Shown: positions 43,178-55,171 of the stretch, in pieces
How positions within the stretch are numbered: position 1 is the stretch's first letter
How the letters are laid out: each line of letters starts with the position of its first letter
Assembly: GCF_001245615.1 (NCBI RefSeq)
Contig: NZ_CWKH01000001.1
Coordinates: forward strand, 2,790,001-2,854,000
Reading direction: 5' to 3'
Length of the DNA: 64,000 nucleotides
Source: Mycolicibacterium neworleansense
GTDB taxonomy: Bacteria > Actinomycetota > Actinomycetes > Mycobacteriales > Mycobacteriaceae
Position numbers and translations under genes: made by a program
The notes under the pieces: generated by a model
Told to the model about the DNA's origin: nothing
The model's database searches: none
The model's input: the letters and a program-made list of their open reading frames with translations, nothing else

Positions 43178-45493
43178 TCAGCGCGGCGGCTGACCGGCCG
43201 CGTAGAGCACCGCGACCTGCGTCCTGGACCGCACCCCGAGTTTGGCGAAGATGTGCTCGACATGACTCTCGACGGTGCGCAGCGACAACACGAGCGCCTG
43301 AGCGATCTGCTTGTTGGTCATGCCTTCGGCCACCATGCCCGCCACCTCGGCCTCCCGGCGGCTCAGACTCGCCAGAGGCCGGTCCGGCAGAGCAGGCGCG
43401 GCAGGTGCCGGCTCAGGATCGCCCATGGCCTCACCGATGGCCTTGTCGACGCTCAACGCGCGACCTTCGGTCAGCAGCAACTCGAACTCATTGTCGCCCA
43501 ACGCGGCCCGCAACTCTGCTGAGATCTCGTCATTCCAGTTCGGCAGTTCGAACCCGCCGGGATAGTTGCCGATGGGTTCCCAGGCACGTTGCGCCGCGCC
43601 GAGCAACCGTGCCGCCCGTCGCGGTTGGTCTTGTCTGGCGGCCAGCCATGCGCTCAGTTCGATGACCACGGCGGTGCCCAGGGAGTCGTGGAAACGGGTC
43701 TTGCCGGCCAACGCCTCTCGCAGTTGCCGTTGCGCGAGATCCAACTCGCCCAACATCCAGTTCGCCAGGCCCAAGAACGTCAAAATCCATGACCGCAGCC
43801 AGCGTTCGTCCCGCAGATCGCATTCCGCCAAACATCGGCCGAGCACCTCCACCGCCTGTTGCGGGTCGCGGCGCCTGCAGTGCAGCCAGCCGACCTGCTC
43901 CTGAGCGAGCACGTGGTGCAGGCTCGGCCCCCCGGCTTCTTCCAGCACCGATCCTTCCCGGATCAGCTCGGTGCCCAGTGTGGTGTTGCCGAGATTGTGT
44001 TCGGCCACCCCCCTGAAATGCGTGGCGTGCGCCAGACTGACGGTGTCGCCGAGGGATTCGGCAAGCGACTGGCTCTCCCGCAGCATCTGCAGCGCAACCA
44101 CGGTCTTGCCCTCCGCGATCGCGATATACCCGTTCGCCCACAGCGCGGCCGCTCGCTCGGAGCTCGGCGAGGCATCGGCTGCCAGCGCTCGGTCCAGCCA
44201 GTGCCTGCCTTCGCGAAGCTGGCCACAACCCAGCCAGTACCAGAACAGGTCTGCCGCCATCTGCAACGCGGCCCGTCCGCCATCCGGATCATCGAGCACC
44301 GCGCCGAGGACGGCGCGGACATTGACCTGTTCGTTTCTCATCCGCCCGACCAGGTCGAGCTGGTCGGGTCCGAACCAGTGGCTCTCGAATTCGTGTGCCA
44401 GCCGGCAGTAGTAGGCGCGGTACCTCCCGCGCACGGCCGCTTCTTCACCACGGCAGCGCAGTTGCTCCCTGCCGTACTCGGCGACGGTCTCCAGCAACCG
44501 GTAGCCTTGGTGCCCCTCGGCGACGTGGCGCGCCACGATCGACTTGTCGACCAGTGCGGACAAGTGCCCGGCGATATCCTCTCGCGGAAGCACGTCGTCA
44601 CTACAGATGCACTCCGCGGCGCTCAGCATGATCCATCCAGAGAACACCGAAAGGTGTTCCCACAACCGCCGTTCCGGTTCGGAGCACAGCTCGTAGCTCC
44701 ATTCCAGCGCGGCCCGCAACGAGTGGTGCCGTGGCGCGGCCGAGCGGTCGCCGACGTTGAGAAGATCGTGACGATGGTCGAGCCGGTCGAGCAACGCCGC
44801 CGGCGTGAGCGCGCGCATCCGAACCGCGGCCAGTTCGATCGCCAGCGGCAAGCCGTCCAGACGGGAACACAGTTCCACGATGTCCGAGGAGTTCTCGGCG
44901 GTGATCCGGAAGTCCGGGTCCACCGCGACCGCACGCTCGCCGAACAACTGGACCGCCTCGGTCGGAGCGGTGTCCCGATCGCCGTCGCTGCGGTGGACGG
45001 CGAGCGGCGGAACGAGGAAGACATGCTCCCCGCTGACCCGCAGCGCTTCGCGGCTGGTGACCAGGATGCGCAGCGTCGGGCAGGCCGACAGCAAATTTCG
45101 CGCGAGCACCGCGCACTGGTCGAGGAGGTGCTCGCAGTTATCGAGAATCAGCAGCAGATCGCGCGCCCGCAGATACTCGGTGAGCGCCCATACGACATCC
45201 TGGTGTCGCACCGCGAGCCCCAGAGACTCCGCGACCGCAAGCGGGACCAGCCCGGGATCGGTGACGCCGGCGAGCTCCGCCAAGGCCACCCCGTCGGCGA
45301 AGGCCCGTTGCGACTTGCGGGCCACCTGCGTGGCCAGACGGGTTTTTCCGACGCCACCGATACCGATCAACGTGACCAACCGCGAGGACCCCAGCAGCCG
45401 GCGCACCTCGGCCGCCTCGGCCCGGCGCCCGACGAGGCTCGTCAGGTCGGCGGGCAGCAGGTGGCGCGGCCCCGAAGGCGGCGTGTTGTCCAT
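43178..45493 (-). CDS. LuxR-type regulator with N-terminal STAND ATPase domain
   Basis: A 771-residue regulator. N-terminal NB-ARC/AAA-like ATPase: VGRRAEAAEVRRLLGSSRLVTLIGIGGVGKTRLA with Walker A GIGGVGKT and Walker B LLLILDNCEHLL, then IRILVTSRE; a long alpha-helical TPR-like sensor region; and a C-terminal LuxR HTH, LSRREAEVAGMVAEGMTNKQ continuing IAQALVLSLRTVESHVEHIF. Start MDNTPPSGPRHLL at 45493. It diverges from the second Rieske operon, 210 bp away, and is its likely activator. ATP-driven oligomerisation on effector binding is the family mode. Confidence 0.9.
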   Translation of the reverse strand: MDNTPPSGPRHLLPADLTSLVGRRAEAAEVRRLLGSSRLVTLIGIGGVGKTRLATQVARKSQRAFADGVALAELAGVTDPGLVPLAVAESLGLAVRHQDVVWALTEYLRARDLLLILDNCEHLLDQCAVLARNLLSACPTLRILVTSREALRVSGEHVFLVPPLAVHRSDGDRDTAPTEAVQLFGERAVAVDPDFRITAENSSDIVELCSRLDGLPLAIELAAVRMRALTPAALLDRLDHRHDLLNVGDRSAAPRHHSLRAALEWSYELCSEPERRLWEHLSVFSGWIMLSAAECICSDDVLPREDIAGHLSALVDKSIVARHVAEGHQGYRLLETVAEYGREQLRCRGEEAAVRGRYRAYYCRLAHEFESHWFGPDQLDLVGRMRNEQVNVRAVLGAVLDDPDGGRAALQMAADLFWYWLGCGQLREGRHWLDRALAADASPSSERAAALWANGYIAIAEGKTVVALQMLRESQSLAESLGDTVSLAHATHFRGVAEHNLGNTTLGTELIREGSVLEEAGGPSLHHVLAQEQVGWLHCRRRDPQQAVEVLGRCLAECDLRDERWLRSWILTFLGLANWMLGELDLAQRQLREALAGKTRFHDSLGTAVVIELSAWLAARQDQPRRAARLLGAAQRAWEPIGNYPGGFELPNWNDEISAELRAALGDNEFELLLTEGRALSVDKAIGEAMGDPEPAPAAPALPDRPLASLSRREAEVAGMVAEGMTNKQIAQALVLSLRTVESHVEHIFAKLGVRSRTQVAVLYAAGQPPR

Positions 45494-45703
45494 GGACTGA
45501 CCTCGCGCATAGGTGGTGCATTCGGTTGAAAACCATAGCCAACAATGCGTACTTCGCGACGCGAATCGAAGCTGGCAAACGGAGATTCGGAAAATTCCGA
45601 CGATGTTCCACGGTCCGGACCACGCCACTTGGGGCCGCCCCCGGTGCGCTCGTAGGTTACCCGGCATTCGTCGACAACCGTCCCCACTCAAGGAGAACCA
45701 ACA
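45494..45703. promoter_or_regulatory. Divergent promoter region with two palindromes
   Basis: Between the LuxR-ATPase gene and the Rieske operon. TTCGCG-A-CGCGAA (45553-45565) and TCGGAA-AA-TTCCGA (45587-45600) are perfect palindromes 35 bp apart centre to centre, candidates for regulator binding. No clear -10/-35 identified. Confidence 0.45.
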
Positions 45704-47116
45704 TTGATCGAGCAGTTACGCAATGGCGATTCGGCGGTTCGGCCCGCATCAATGGACCCGATATCGGAGTTTCTCCAAACCGCCGGATCCGACCTCGCCG
45801 GCGGCGTGATATCGCCACGCATCTTCAATGACCCTGAGCTCTACGAACGGGAAATGGCACGCATTTTCGCCCGCTGCTGGTGCTTCGTCGCGCACGAGTC
45901 GGAGATCCCCGAACCGGGCGACTATGTGCTCCGCTACATCGGGCAGGACCAATTCATCGTCGTCCGGGACGAAGACGGGTTGATCCACGTCCTGTTCAAC
46001 AAGTGCACGCACCGCGGTAGCACGGTGTGCCGCGTCGAGAAGGGCAACAGCTCCCATTTCCGATGCCCTTATCACTCATGGGTTTTCAAGAATACGGGCG
46101 AATGGAGTGGGGCGCCCTACCGGAAGAAGGCATACAAGAAGCTCGATGCCGGCAGCTGGGGGCTCGCCGCGGCCCCGCACGTGGATTCGGTGCACGGTCT
46201 GGTGTTCGCCGCGCTCGATCCCGACGCTCCCACGCTCGACGAGTATCTCGGCGACATGCGTTGGTACCTCGACGTCCTGCTCGGCCTGAACGACTCGGGA
46301 ATGACGACCATCGGCGAACCGCACCGCTGGCGGGTACCGGCCAACTGGAAGTCGGGCGCGGAGAATTTCATGGCCGACGCCTACCACGTGCCCTCACTAC
46401 ACCGCTCTGCCGAGGACGTCGGCATGTTCCCCCGGATCGAGACCGGAGGCGCCGGCCCGCAGGGCGTGTCCCGGCATGTGTACTTCGAACACGGCCACGG
46501 CATGATCGTCAACAACGGCTTCCTTCCCCCGCCGTGGCACACCTCCGGATACCCGCCGGAGGTCGCCGAGACCTTCCAGCTGGAGCGGTTGACGCCCTTG
46601 CAGCGCCAGTTCGTCGAAAGCCACTCGGCCACAACGTTTCTCATCTTCCCGAATTTCGGTCTGGTCCGCGTGCCCGCGGCACCGCATCCAGATGCGCCAC
46701 CCATGGTGTTCACCCACCTACGCCAGTGGCAGCCGGTCGGGCCCGATGGCATCGTCAACTGGAACTGGACCCTCGGCTGGAAGTCCGCACCCGCCGGATT
46801 GAACGAGGAGGCCTACATCGCCGGCCTGAGCATGCACGGCCCGGCCGGCATCCTCGAGCAGGACGACACCGTGGTGTGGGGCGGCGCACCGCAAGCCGGC
46901 AAATCCGTGTTCGCCCGGAAGTGCGGCATGCGTTTCAATTTTCAGCTCGGTCTCGACGGCATGAGCGACTATGCCGAGGACACGGACTGGCAGTACCCCG
47001 GCATCGCCACGACCACCGCGCTCGGCGAGGCACCGCAGCGGGCCTTCTACCGCCGCTGGCTTCGCGAGATGACGCCTGCAGCAGAAGAACTGACCGAGAA
47101 GGGAGCGCGCTCATGA
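45704..47116 (+). CDS. Second Rieske non-heme iron dioxygenase, alpha subunit
   Basis: A 470-residue ring-hydroxylating oxygenase. Rieske ligands Cys101/His103 (CTHRGS) and Cys121/His124 (CPYHSW); mononuclear iron ligands Asp225, His228 and His233 in ENFMADAYHVPSLH. It differs from the first alpha subunit (CPYHSWVF and a longer C-terminus) and belongs to another branch; I cannot name the substrate. TTG 45704 is chosen because AAGGAG lies 8 bp upstream; next ATG is 45752. No ferredoxin is adjacent, so it may borrow the carrier encoded at 33.5 kb. Confidence 0.93.
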   Translation: MIEQLRNGDSAVRPASMDPISEFLQTAGSDLAGGVISPRIFNDPELYEREMARIFARCWCFVAHESEIPEPGDYVLRYIGQDQFIVVRDEDGLIHVLFNKCTHRGSTVCRVEKGNSSHFRCPYHSWVFKNTGEWSGAPYRKKAYKKLDAGSWGLAAAPHVDSVHGLVFAALDPDAPTLDEYLGDMRWYLDVLLGLNDSGMTTIGEPHRWRVPANWKSGAENFMADAYHVPSLHRSAEDVGMFPRIETGGAGPQGVSRHVYFEHGHGMIVNNGFLPPPWHTSGYPPEVAETFQLERLTPLQRQFVESHSATTFLIFPNFGLVRVPAAPHPDAPPMVFTHLRQWQPVGPDGIVNWNWTLGWKSAPAGLNEEAYIAGLSMHGPAGILEQDDTVVWGGAPQAGKSVFARKCGMRFNFQLGLDGMSDYAEDTDWQYPGIATTTALGEAPQRAFYRRWLREMTPAAEELTEKGARS

Positions 47117-47637
47117 GCATCGATGCCCCAGTCGACCTGACCCGCGATGTCACCGCCGACTGTGCCCGGTTTCTGTACCTGGAGGCCGAGCGGCTGGACC
47201 ACCACGAGTTCGACCTTTGGCTCACCGGCCTCGCCGACGATCTCGAGTACCTGATGCCCATCCGGGTGACCCGAGGGCCGGAGGCTCGCAACCTGGAGTT
47301 CTCCCCGACCGGATTCCACATGAAGGACACCCTCGCGTCGATGAAGATGCGGGTGGCGCGGCTGTACACCGAGCACGCGTACGCCGAGGACCCGCCGTCG
47401 CGTACTCAGCGTCTCATCACCAATGTGCGAGTCGACCCATTAGGTGACGACGAGTACAACGTGCGCAGCAACTTCCTCTGCTACCGGGCACAGGGCGATC
47501 TGGCGGATTACGACATCCTGGTCGGTGAGCGTTTCGATGTGCTGCGCGAAACCGCCGACGGATGGCGCCTGGCCCGGCGCACAGTTCAGCTGGCCCACAC
47601 CACCTTGTTGACGGCGAACCTGGGGATCTTCTTGTGA
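47113..47637 (+). CDS. Second Rieske dioxygenase, beta subunit
   Basis: A 174-residue NTF2-like beta subunit with ARFLYLEAERLDHHEFDLWL, DDLEYLMPIRVTR, YAEDPPSRTQRLITNVRV and a C-terminal ADGWRLARRTVQLAHTTLL. ATG 47113 overlaps the alpha stop (ATGA). The C-terminus overlaps the following small gene by GTGA. Function as for the first beta subunit: structural partner of the alpha subunit. Confidence 0.93.
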   Translation: MSIDAPVDLTRDVTADCARFLYLEAERLDHHEFDLWLTGLADDLEYLMPIRVTRGPEARNLEFSPTGFHMKDTLASMKMRVARLYTEHAYAEDPPSRTQRLITNVRVDPLGDDEYNVRSNFLCYRAQGDLADYDILVGERFDVLRETADGWRLARRTVQLAHTTLLTANLGIFL

Positions 47638-47891
47638 CAATGCGTCTCAGTAACGAATTCGCCGACGTCGTCCTTGAGGTCGTCAGCACCGGAAACGGAG
47701 AGCGCCTGCAGATCTCGTCACCCCGGCGCGGCACCACCATCCGGCTGGACCCGGTCGAGCTGGAGGCGCTGACCTGGCAGACCACCGATACCTTCACCCG
47801 GATGCTGGAGGGGTCGATCGGCCCGTGCCGGCCCGAGATCGGCGTCGAAGAGCCAGATTTCGTCACGTCAGACGATCGGGCATCGCTGTGA
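47634..47891 (+). CDS. Small conserved protein of the second Rieske operon
   Basis: An 85-residue protein with GTG start overlapping the beta stop and GTGA overlap with the SDR gene, so it is locked into the operon. It reads MTMRLSNEFADVVLEVVSTG, ISSPRRGTTIRLDPVELEAL and WQTTDTFTRMLE. Similar small proteins accompany dihydrodiol dehydrogenase genes in actinobacteria (recollection, not verified). No enzymatic motif; an accessory or assembly factor is possible. Confidence 0.75.
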   Translation: MTMRLSNEFADVVLEVVSTGNGERLQISSPRRGTTIRLDPVELEALTWQTTDTFTRMLEGSIGPCRPEIGVEEPDFVTSDDRASL

Positions 47892-48703
47892 CCGATGGCT
47901 GGCTGACGGGAAAGACAGTGGTGGTCACCGGCGGCGGCACCGGAATCGGCCGTGCGGTCGTCGACCGGTTCGTGGCCGAAGGCGCACGGGTTTCGGTGCT
48001 CGAGCGTGACGGCGATGCGGTCACCGAACTCCGTGCGCAACATAACGTGTGGGCCACCGAGGGTGATGTGCGACGGTACGGCGATCACCAGCGATGTGTC
48101 GCAGAGACGGTGCGCGAGTTCGGTGGCGTCGATGTGCTCGTCACGGTCGCGGGCATCTTCGACTACTTCGCATCGCTGGAAAGCCTCCAGGAGGACAGCC
48201 TCGATGCGGCGTTCAGCGAGATGTTCGACGTGAACGTCAAAGGGACGCTGCTGGCGGTGAAAGCCGCGTTGCCCGAACTCAGGAAGGCGCACGGCAATGT
48301 CGTCCTGACCATCTCCAACGCCGGTTATCTGCCGGGCGGCGGCGGCCCGCTCTACACCGGATCGAAGTTCGCCGTGCGTGGCCTGCTGGCGCAGCTGTCC
48401 TTCGAACTGGCGCCGGATATCCGGGTGAACGCCGTGGCACCGGGCGGTACCGTCACCGCGCTGCGCGGCCTGGAGGCGACAGCCACCGGAGAACAGCGTC
48501 TGACCGACATGCCGGACCTGCCGACGCTGATCCGCCGCACCAACCCACTGCAGGTCGCGTCCGAACCCGCCGACCACGCCTGGGCCTATGTGTACCTCGC
48601 CTGCAAGGAACGCACGAAGTCGGTCACCGGCTGCGTGATCAACTCCGACGGCGGCCTGCACAGCCGCGGCCTGGTTCCGCTTGGCGGGGAACTGATCTCC
48701 TGA
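47888..48703 (+). CDS. Short-chain dehydrogenase, probable cis-dihydrodiol dehydrogenase
   Basis: A 271-residue classical SDR with TGGGTGIGRAV (NAD site), the LVTVAGIFDYF (NNAG-equivalent) strand and the catalytic ISNAGYLPGGGGPLYTGSKFAV (Ser, Tyr, Lys). GTG start. Its place right after a Rieske dioxygenase fits the BphB/HcaB step, oxidising a cis-dihydrodiol to a catechol. It may serve both Rieske systems since the first operon lacks this enzyme. Confidence 0.9.
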   Translation: MTDGWLTGKTVVVTGGGTGIGRAVVDRFVAEGARVSVLERDGDAVTELRAQHNVWATEGDVRRYGDHQRCVAETVREFGGVDVLVTVAGIFDYFASLESLQEDSLDAAFSEMFDVNVKGTLLAVKAALPELRKAHGNVVLTISNAGYLPGGGGPLYTGSKFAVRGLLAQLSFELAPDIRVNAVAPGGTVTALRGLEATATGEQRLTDMPDLPTLIRRTNPLQVASEPADHAWAYVYLACKERTKSVTGCVINSDGGLHSRGLVPLGGELIS

Positions 48704-48918
48704 ATCGGCTCTCCCGGTGTGCGCCCGGAAACGCGCTCTGATAGAGTCGGGTTTCCGCGCGTACGCCGCGGCCTCGAGTCGGTGTCACCGACCGCTATCG
48801 CGCGAATCCCCCTCATTTATCTCGCCTTTCATACGTGGCCGGATGCTGTCATCCGTGCCCGGTGGCAGAGATGCGCTCAGCGCACACCAATTGCGGTACA
48901 CCACAGGAGAATCAGAAG
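48704..48918. other. 215-bp gap after the SDR gene
   Basis: Between the SDR stop and the TTG start of the SnoaL-like gene. I see no hairpin terminator or clear promoter. An in-frame upstream extension of the SnoaL-like gene runs from 48835 but lacks a ribosome-binding site. Confidence 0.4.
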
Positions 48919-49368
48919 TTGGCTCACTATCTTGTCAATGACCCCGAAGCCGTTGCCGAGGTGCTCGCCCAGTACCCCAGGATGAAGGAGGCGATCGTCA
49001 CCCGCGACCACGCGGCACTGGTGGATCTGCACGATGCCGAGTTTCTGGGCACCGAGCTTCCCGGGCACCTGATCACGGCCGAAGAGCACATCCAGACCAC
49101 GATGAACTCACGCGACCTTGAGATGGAGTACTTCGATCTGCAGGTCAAGACATTCGGCGATATCGCACTCTGCTGGGGCAAACAATCGCTGAAGGGAACA
49201 CTGGACGGGACCGACCCTGGCACCTCACCGGCCGTCGCCGACAAGGTCAGCGACGGCGTGTTCTGGTCGATGCTGGTTGTCTGGCGACGTACCAACGGCC
49301 GTTGGCGCCTGCTGTCCTATCAGGTGACGCCCTTGTCCGAGGTCCCGCCGGCATCGGGCCCGCGCTAG
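48919..49368 (+). CDS. SnoaL/NTF2-like protein
   Basis: A 149-residue protein with the cone-shaped NTF2-like fold suggested by MKEAIVTRDHAALVDLHDAEF, LITAEEHIQT and VVWRRTNGRWRLLSYQVTPL. Such proteins act as isomerases, dehydratases or ligand binders. TTG 48919 is chosen, about 9 bp after AGGAGA. It follows the second Rieske operon and precedes a LysR gene by 11 bp; the pairing is suggestive only. Confidence 0.72.
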   Translation: MAHYLVNDPEAVAEVLAQYPRMKEAIVTRDHAALVDLHDAEFLGTELPGHLITAEEHIQTTMNSRDLEMEYFDLQVKTFGDIALCWGKQSLKGTLDGTDPGTSPAVADKVSDGVFWSMLVVWRRTNGRWRLLSYQVTPLSEVPPASGPR

Positions 49369-49379
49369 ATTTGGCCGAG

Positions 49380-50277
49380 ATGGACATTCACCAGTTGCAG
49401 TGCTTCGTCGCGGTGGCCGAGGAGGGCACCTTCACCGCGGCCGGATTGCGGCTGCATCTCGCGCAATCCGGGGTCAGCGCGCACATCAAGGCGCTCGAAC
49501 GTGAGGTCGGGCAGCAACTGTTCGAGCGACATCCGCGCGCGGCCAAGCTGACCGCCGCCGGTGAGGCCCTCCTACCCCATGTGCGTGCGGCGATGGATGC
49601 GCTCGCGTCCGGACGCGCCGCGGTCGACGGCCTCACCGGTCTGTTGCACGGTCGGGTGGCCATCGGGACCATCACGTCGATCTCACCCCGTAGTGTCGAC
49701 CTGCCACAGCTGTTGGCCTCATTTCATCGCAGGCACCCCGGTGTCGACCTGTCCCTGATCGAGGATGCCGCCTCCATGCTCACGCAGCGCATCACCGACG
49801 GACGGCTTGATGTGGCGTTCACGAGCCTCACCGATGCGACGACGCGTGGCATGCAGGTTCGTGAACTGCATCGGGAGGCGGTGATCGCCGTATTGCCGCC
49901 GTCGTCTGCGCTCGCCCGTCACGACGAGGTATCGCTCGGCGAGCTGGCCGAGCATCCGTTGATCGCGCTACCGGAGGGTTCGGGGTTGCGGTGGCAACTC
50001 GACCGGGCCCTCGAGCGCGCGGCAGTGCGGGCGCGGATAGCCTTCGAGGCCAGTGACCCCGATGTGCTGGTGGCCCTGGTCGAGCAGGGGCTCGGCGCCG
50101 GCTTGGTACCGGAATCGGCACTGGCACAAAGCGATCGCCTGGTCGGGGTACGGGTGTCCGATCTGCCGCCCGGCCGGCTCGGGATCATCTGGCGCGATCG
50201 TCCGACGGTGAACCCCGCCGCGCAGGCGTTCGTCGAACATGCGACGACCATGTCGGCTCGTACTCGGCGCCGACAGC

Positions 50278-50285
<8 letters not shown>
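49380..50285 (+). CDS. LysR-type transcriptional regulator
   Basis: A 301-residue LTTR: MDIHQLQCFVAVAEEGTFTA, LRLHLAQSGVSAHIKALERE and the effector domain IGTITSISPRSVDLPQLLASF. It converges on ubiX with an 8-bp overlap. Candidate targets are the ubiX-ubiD operon and the HpaB gene; not provable from position alone. Confidence 0.9.
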
Positions 50286-52830
<2,545 letters not shown>

Positions 52831-53097
52831 GTCTCAACCCCTTGCATCCGAATGTGTTTCGCGCATCGAGCCCGTCGGACGGCCCGGTACTTCCACCTTG
52901 CGACGACAACACCCATATGTCCAATAGATAGTTCGGATATCCAGCATCCGATCGACAGATGCCAGTCGTTCCGGCTGCCGGACCGGCGGCATTGCTGCAG
53001 CCCACCGGCAATTCATACGGTCATCACCGGAAAGCCGATGACCCGAAACCACAGCGGGCCACGACGAAGTCGCATCACCACCATTGGAGGACACGGA
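52831..53097. promoter_or_regulatory. Divergent ubiD/hpaB promoter region
   Basis: A 267-bp gap. ATCCGA-type half-sites occur near 52846, in TTCGGATATCC near 52931 and in CATCCGATCG near 52947, possible sites for a common regulator. No convincing -10/-35. Confidence 0.35.
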
Positions 53098-54573
53098 ATG
53101 GCGGCACGAACCGGCAAGGAGTACATCTCGGGGTTGCGTGACGGACGCGAGGTATGGATCGGCGGTCAACGCGTCTCCGATGTAACGGAATTCGAACCGT
53201 TCGCGGGTGCGGTGCAGTCAGTGGCGGGCCTGTACGACCTGCAGCACGACCACGCCGATGACTGCCTGTTCACGCATCCGGAGACGGGCGAACCGACCAA
53301 CATCAGCCATCTCATCCCCCGCTCACGGGAGGATATCGCGCGCCGTGGAACGGCTTTGGCACACGCGGCCCGGTATTCGGTCGGATTGCTCGGCCGGTCG
53401 CCCGACTACGTCAACGTCTCCCTTGCCGGCCATGCCGGGCGGTCCGACGTCTGGTCACGCAACGGAAACGAAGAGGGCGCGGCCAATCTCGTGCGATTCC
53501 AGGCCGATCTGGCCCGCGACGACCTGGCGCTGACCCACGCGATCATCCGGCCGACCGTCGACAAGGGCATCGGCGACCTCGCCGCCGCCGACGGCCAGAT
53601 GGCGCTGCACAAGGTCGCTGACACCGCGGACGGCATCGTGGTACGCGGCGCGATGGTGCTCAGCACCCTCGCCCCGTTCTCGGACGAGGTCGCGGTCTAC
53701 CCGGGCCAGCCGCTGCCCAAAGATGCCCACAAGTACGCGATCGCGTTCTCCGCACCCATCGCCTCCCCCGGGCTCAGGCTCCTGTGCCGTGATGCGTTCT
53801 CGACCGACATGGCCCATTTCGACGCACCCTTCTCGGGACGCTTCGACGAGCAGGATGCCTTCCTGATCTTCGATGATGTCGAAATCCCGCGCAGCCGGGT
53901 GTTCATCGACGGCAACACCGAGGTGTGGAACGCCGCCATGATGAACGGTTGGACCGCCAACATCATGCAGCAGACCACGATTCGCGCCGAGGCCAAGCTG
54001 CGCTTCGCCTACGAGCTGGTCAGCAGGTTCTGCAAGTCGATCAATGCGTCAGACCCGCGTACCAAGGAGTTGCTCGGCGAACTGTGGACGTACGCCGAGA
54101 TGACCCGCGCGCTGCTGGTGGCCGCGGAGGCGGGCGCGCGAGAGTGGGGTAACGGCATCTGGTTCTGCGACGAGCGTCCGTTCCGAGCCTTGCGTCCGAC
54201 GCTGCCACAGTGGTTCCCGAGGGTGAACGAGATCATCAAGCTGCTCGGCTCCCACAACCTGCTCGCCACCCCGTCCGAGGCCGCCTTCGACAATCCGGAA
54301 CTACGCCCCCTGCTCGACAAGTATCTGCAGGGCGCGAACCGGTTCGACGCCAAGGAACGCGTCCGCCTGTTCCGGGCGGCCTGGGATTTCGCCGGAACCG
54401 CTCTGGGCGGGCGCAATGAACTGTACGAGCGGTTCTACCTCGGCTCGGCCGCCCGCTCCTATCAACTCGACCATGACGTCGCACAGTTCGAGATGTCGGA
54501 GTCACTGGTCGATCCCCTGCTGCGAATTGCCGAGGCCGCCGAAAAAGACGAACAGGCACCGGCTTTCATTTAG
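53098..54573 (+). CDS. 4-hydroxyphenylacetate 3-hydroxylase (HpaB)-family flavin monooxygenase
   Basis: A 491-residue large component of a two-component FADH2-dependent hydroxylase, starting at ATG 53098 after TTGGAGG. Family features: MAARTGKEYISGLRDGREVW, SVGLLGRSPDYVNVSLAGHAG, GIVVRGAMVLSTLAPFSDEV and DEQDAFLIFDDVEIPRSRVF, plus FWFCDERPFRALRPTLP-like C-terminal region. It ortho-hydroxylates phenols. No HpaC is adjacent; the PNPOx-like protein or the FMN reductase at 28.8 kb might supply flavin (inference). Converges with aqdR 5 bp away. Confidence 0.9.
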   Translation: MAARTGKEYISGLRDGREVWIGGQRVSDVTEFEPFAGAVQSVAGLYDLQHDHADDCLFTHPETGEPTNISHLIPRSREDIARRGTALAHAARYSVGLLGRSPDYVNVSLAGHAGRSDVWSRNGNEEGAANLVRFQADLARDDLALTHAIIRPTVDKGIGDLAAADGQMALHKVADTADGIVVRGAMVLSTLAPFSDEVAVYPGQPLPKDAHKYAIAFSAPIASPGLRLLCRDAFSTDMAHFDAPFSGRFDEQDAFLIFDDVEIPRSRVFIDGNTEVWNAAMMNGWTANIMQQTTIRAEAKLRFAYELVSRFCKSINASDPRTKELLGELWTYAEMTRALLVAAEAGAREWGNGIWFCDERPFRALRPTLPQWFPRVNEIIKLLGSHNLLATPSEAAFDNPELRPLLDKYLQGANRFDAKERVRLFRAAWDFAGTALGGRNELYERFYLGSAARSYQLDHDVAQFEMSESLVDPLLRIAEAAEKDEQAPAFI

Positions 54574-54578
54574 GACGA

Positions 54579-55163
54579 CTATTTCGGCGCGATCCCGGGC
54601 AGGACCAGGCGCACCACCCGCTGGGGCAGGTCCGCCGGGATCGGGTCGCCGATATGGCTCACATACAGGTGAACCAGCCCGCCGAGCGTCAGCACCACCA
54701 GCTGTGCGTCGGTATCGGCGGCGACCTCGCCGCGGGTGATCCCGCGTTTGATGATCTCCTCGGCAGCCGATAAGCGCTGTAACCAGAATTCACGGCGGGC
54801 GGCCTCAACTTCGGGATCGGTGTCGGAGACCACGGTGCTGCGGATCATCGCCGTCCCCGCGCGGGTCTGGGCGAACCGGGCGAGATCGGCGGTGAAGGTC
54901 TCCAGATCAGATTCGACCGAGCCGGTGTCGGGTATCGGGATCTCCGCTGCGGTACGAGAGACCAACGCGTCGACCAGCAACCGCGACAGCGTCTTCCATC
55001 GCCGATACAGCGACGTCTCGTGAACCCCGGCCGCTTCGGCGATGTCGGCGATGCGGACGTTGTCGATCCCGACGGCCTCGATTCGGGCGATCGTGGCATC
55101 CAGGACCAGCGCCCGCAGCTTGGCGCCGCGCACCTGCCGGTCAGGATTCGGCCGATCAACCAT
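54579..55163 (-). CDS. aqdR: TetR-family repressor, probable AqdR
   Basis: A 194-residue TetR protein: VRIADIAEAAGVHETSLYRRW is the HTH; the C-terminal domain has a hydrophobic ligand pocket. Start MVDRPNPDRQ at 55163. It diverges from the esterase-monooxygenase-dioxygenase genes with two 22-bp operators in the 92-bp gap, one beside each start. By layout it corresponds to AqdR of the Rhodococcus/M. abscessus aqd clusters, a repressor relieved by alkylquinolones; identity inferred from context. Confidence 0.8.
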   Translation of the reverse strand: MVDRPNPDRQVRGAKLRALVLDATIARIEAVGIDNVRIADIAEAAGVHETSLYRRWKTLSRLLVDALVSRTAAEIPIPDTGSVESDLETFTADLARFAQTRAGTAMIRSTVVSDTDPEVEAARREFWLQRLSAAEEIIKRGITRGEVAADTDAQLVVLTLGGLVHLYVSHIGDPIPADLPQRVVRLVLPGIAPK

Positions 55164-55171
55164 GACCCCAT

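Noticed and set aside
43859..45529. A 556-codon frame antisense to the LuxR-ATPase gene
   Set aside because: No domain features; Walker motifs and HTH are on the other strand.
45704..47637. Second Rieske system as anthranilate 1,2-dioxygenase, linking to aqd
   Set aside because: Attractive by context, but the alpha subunit does not resemble AntA in the remembered Rieske and active-site blocks; substrate left open.
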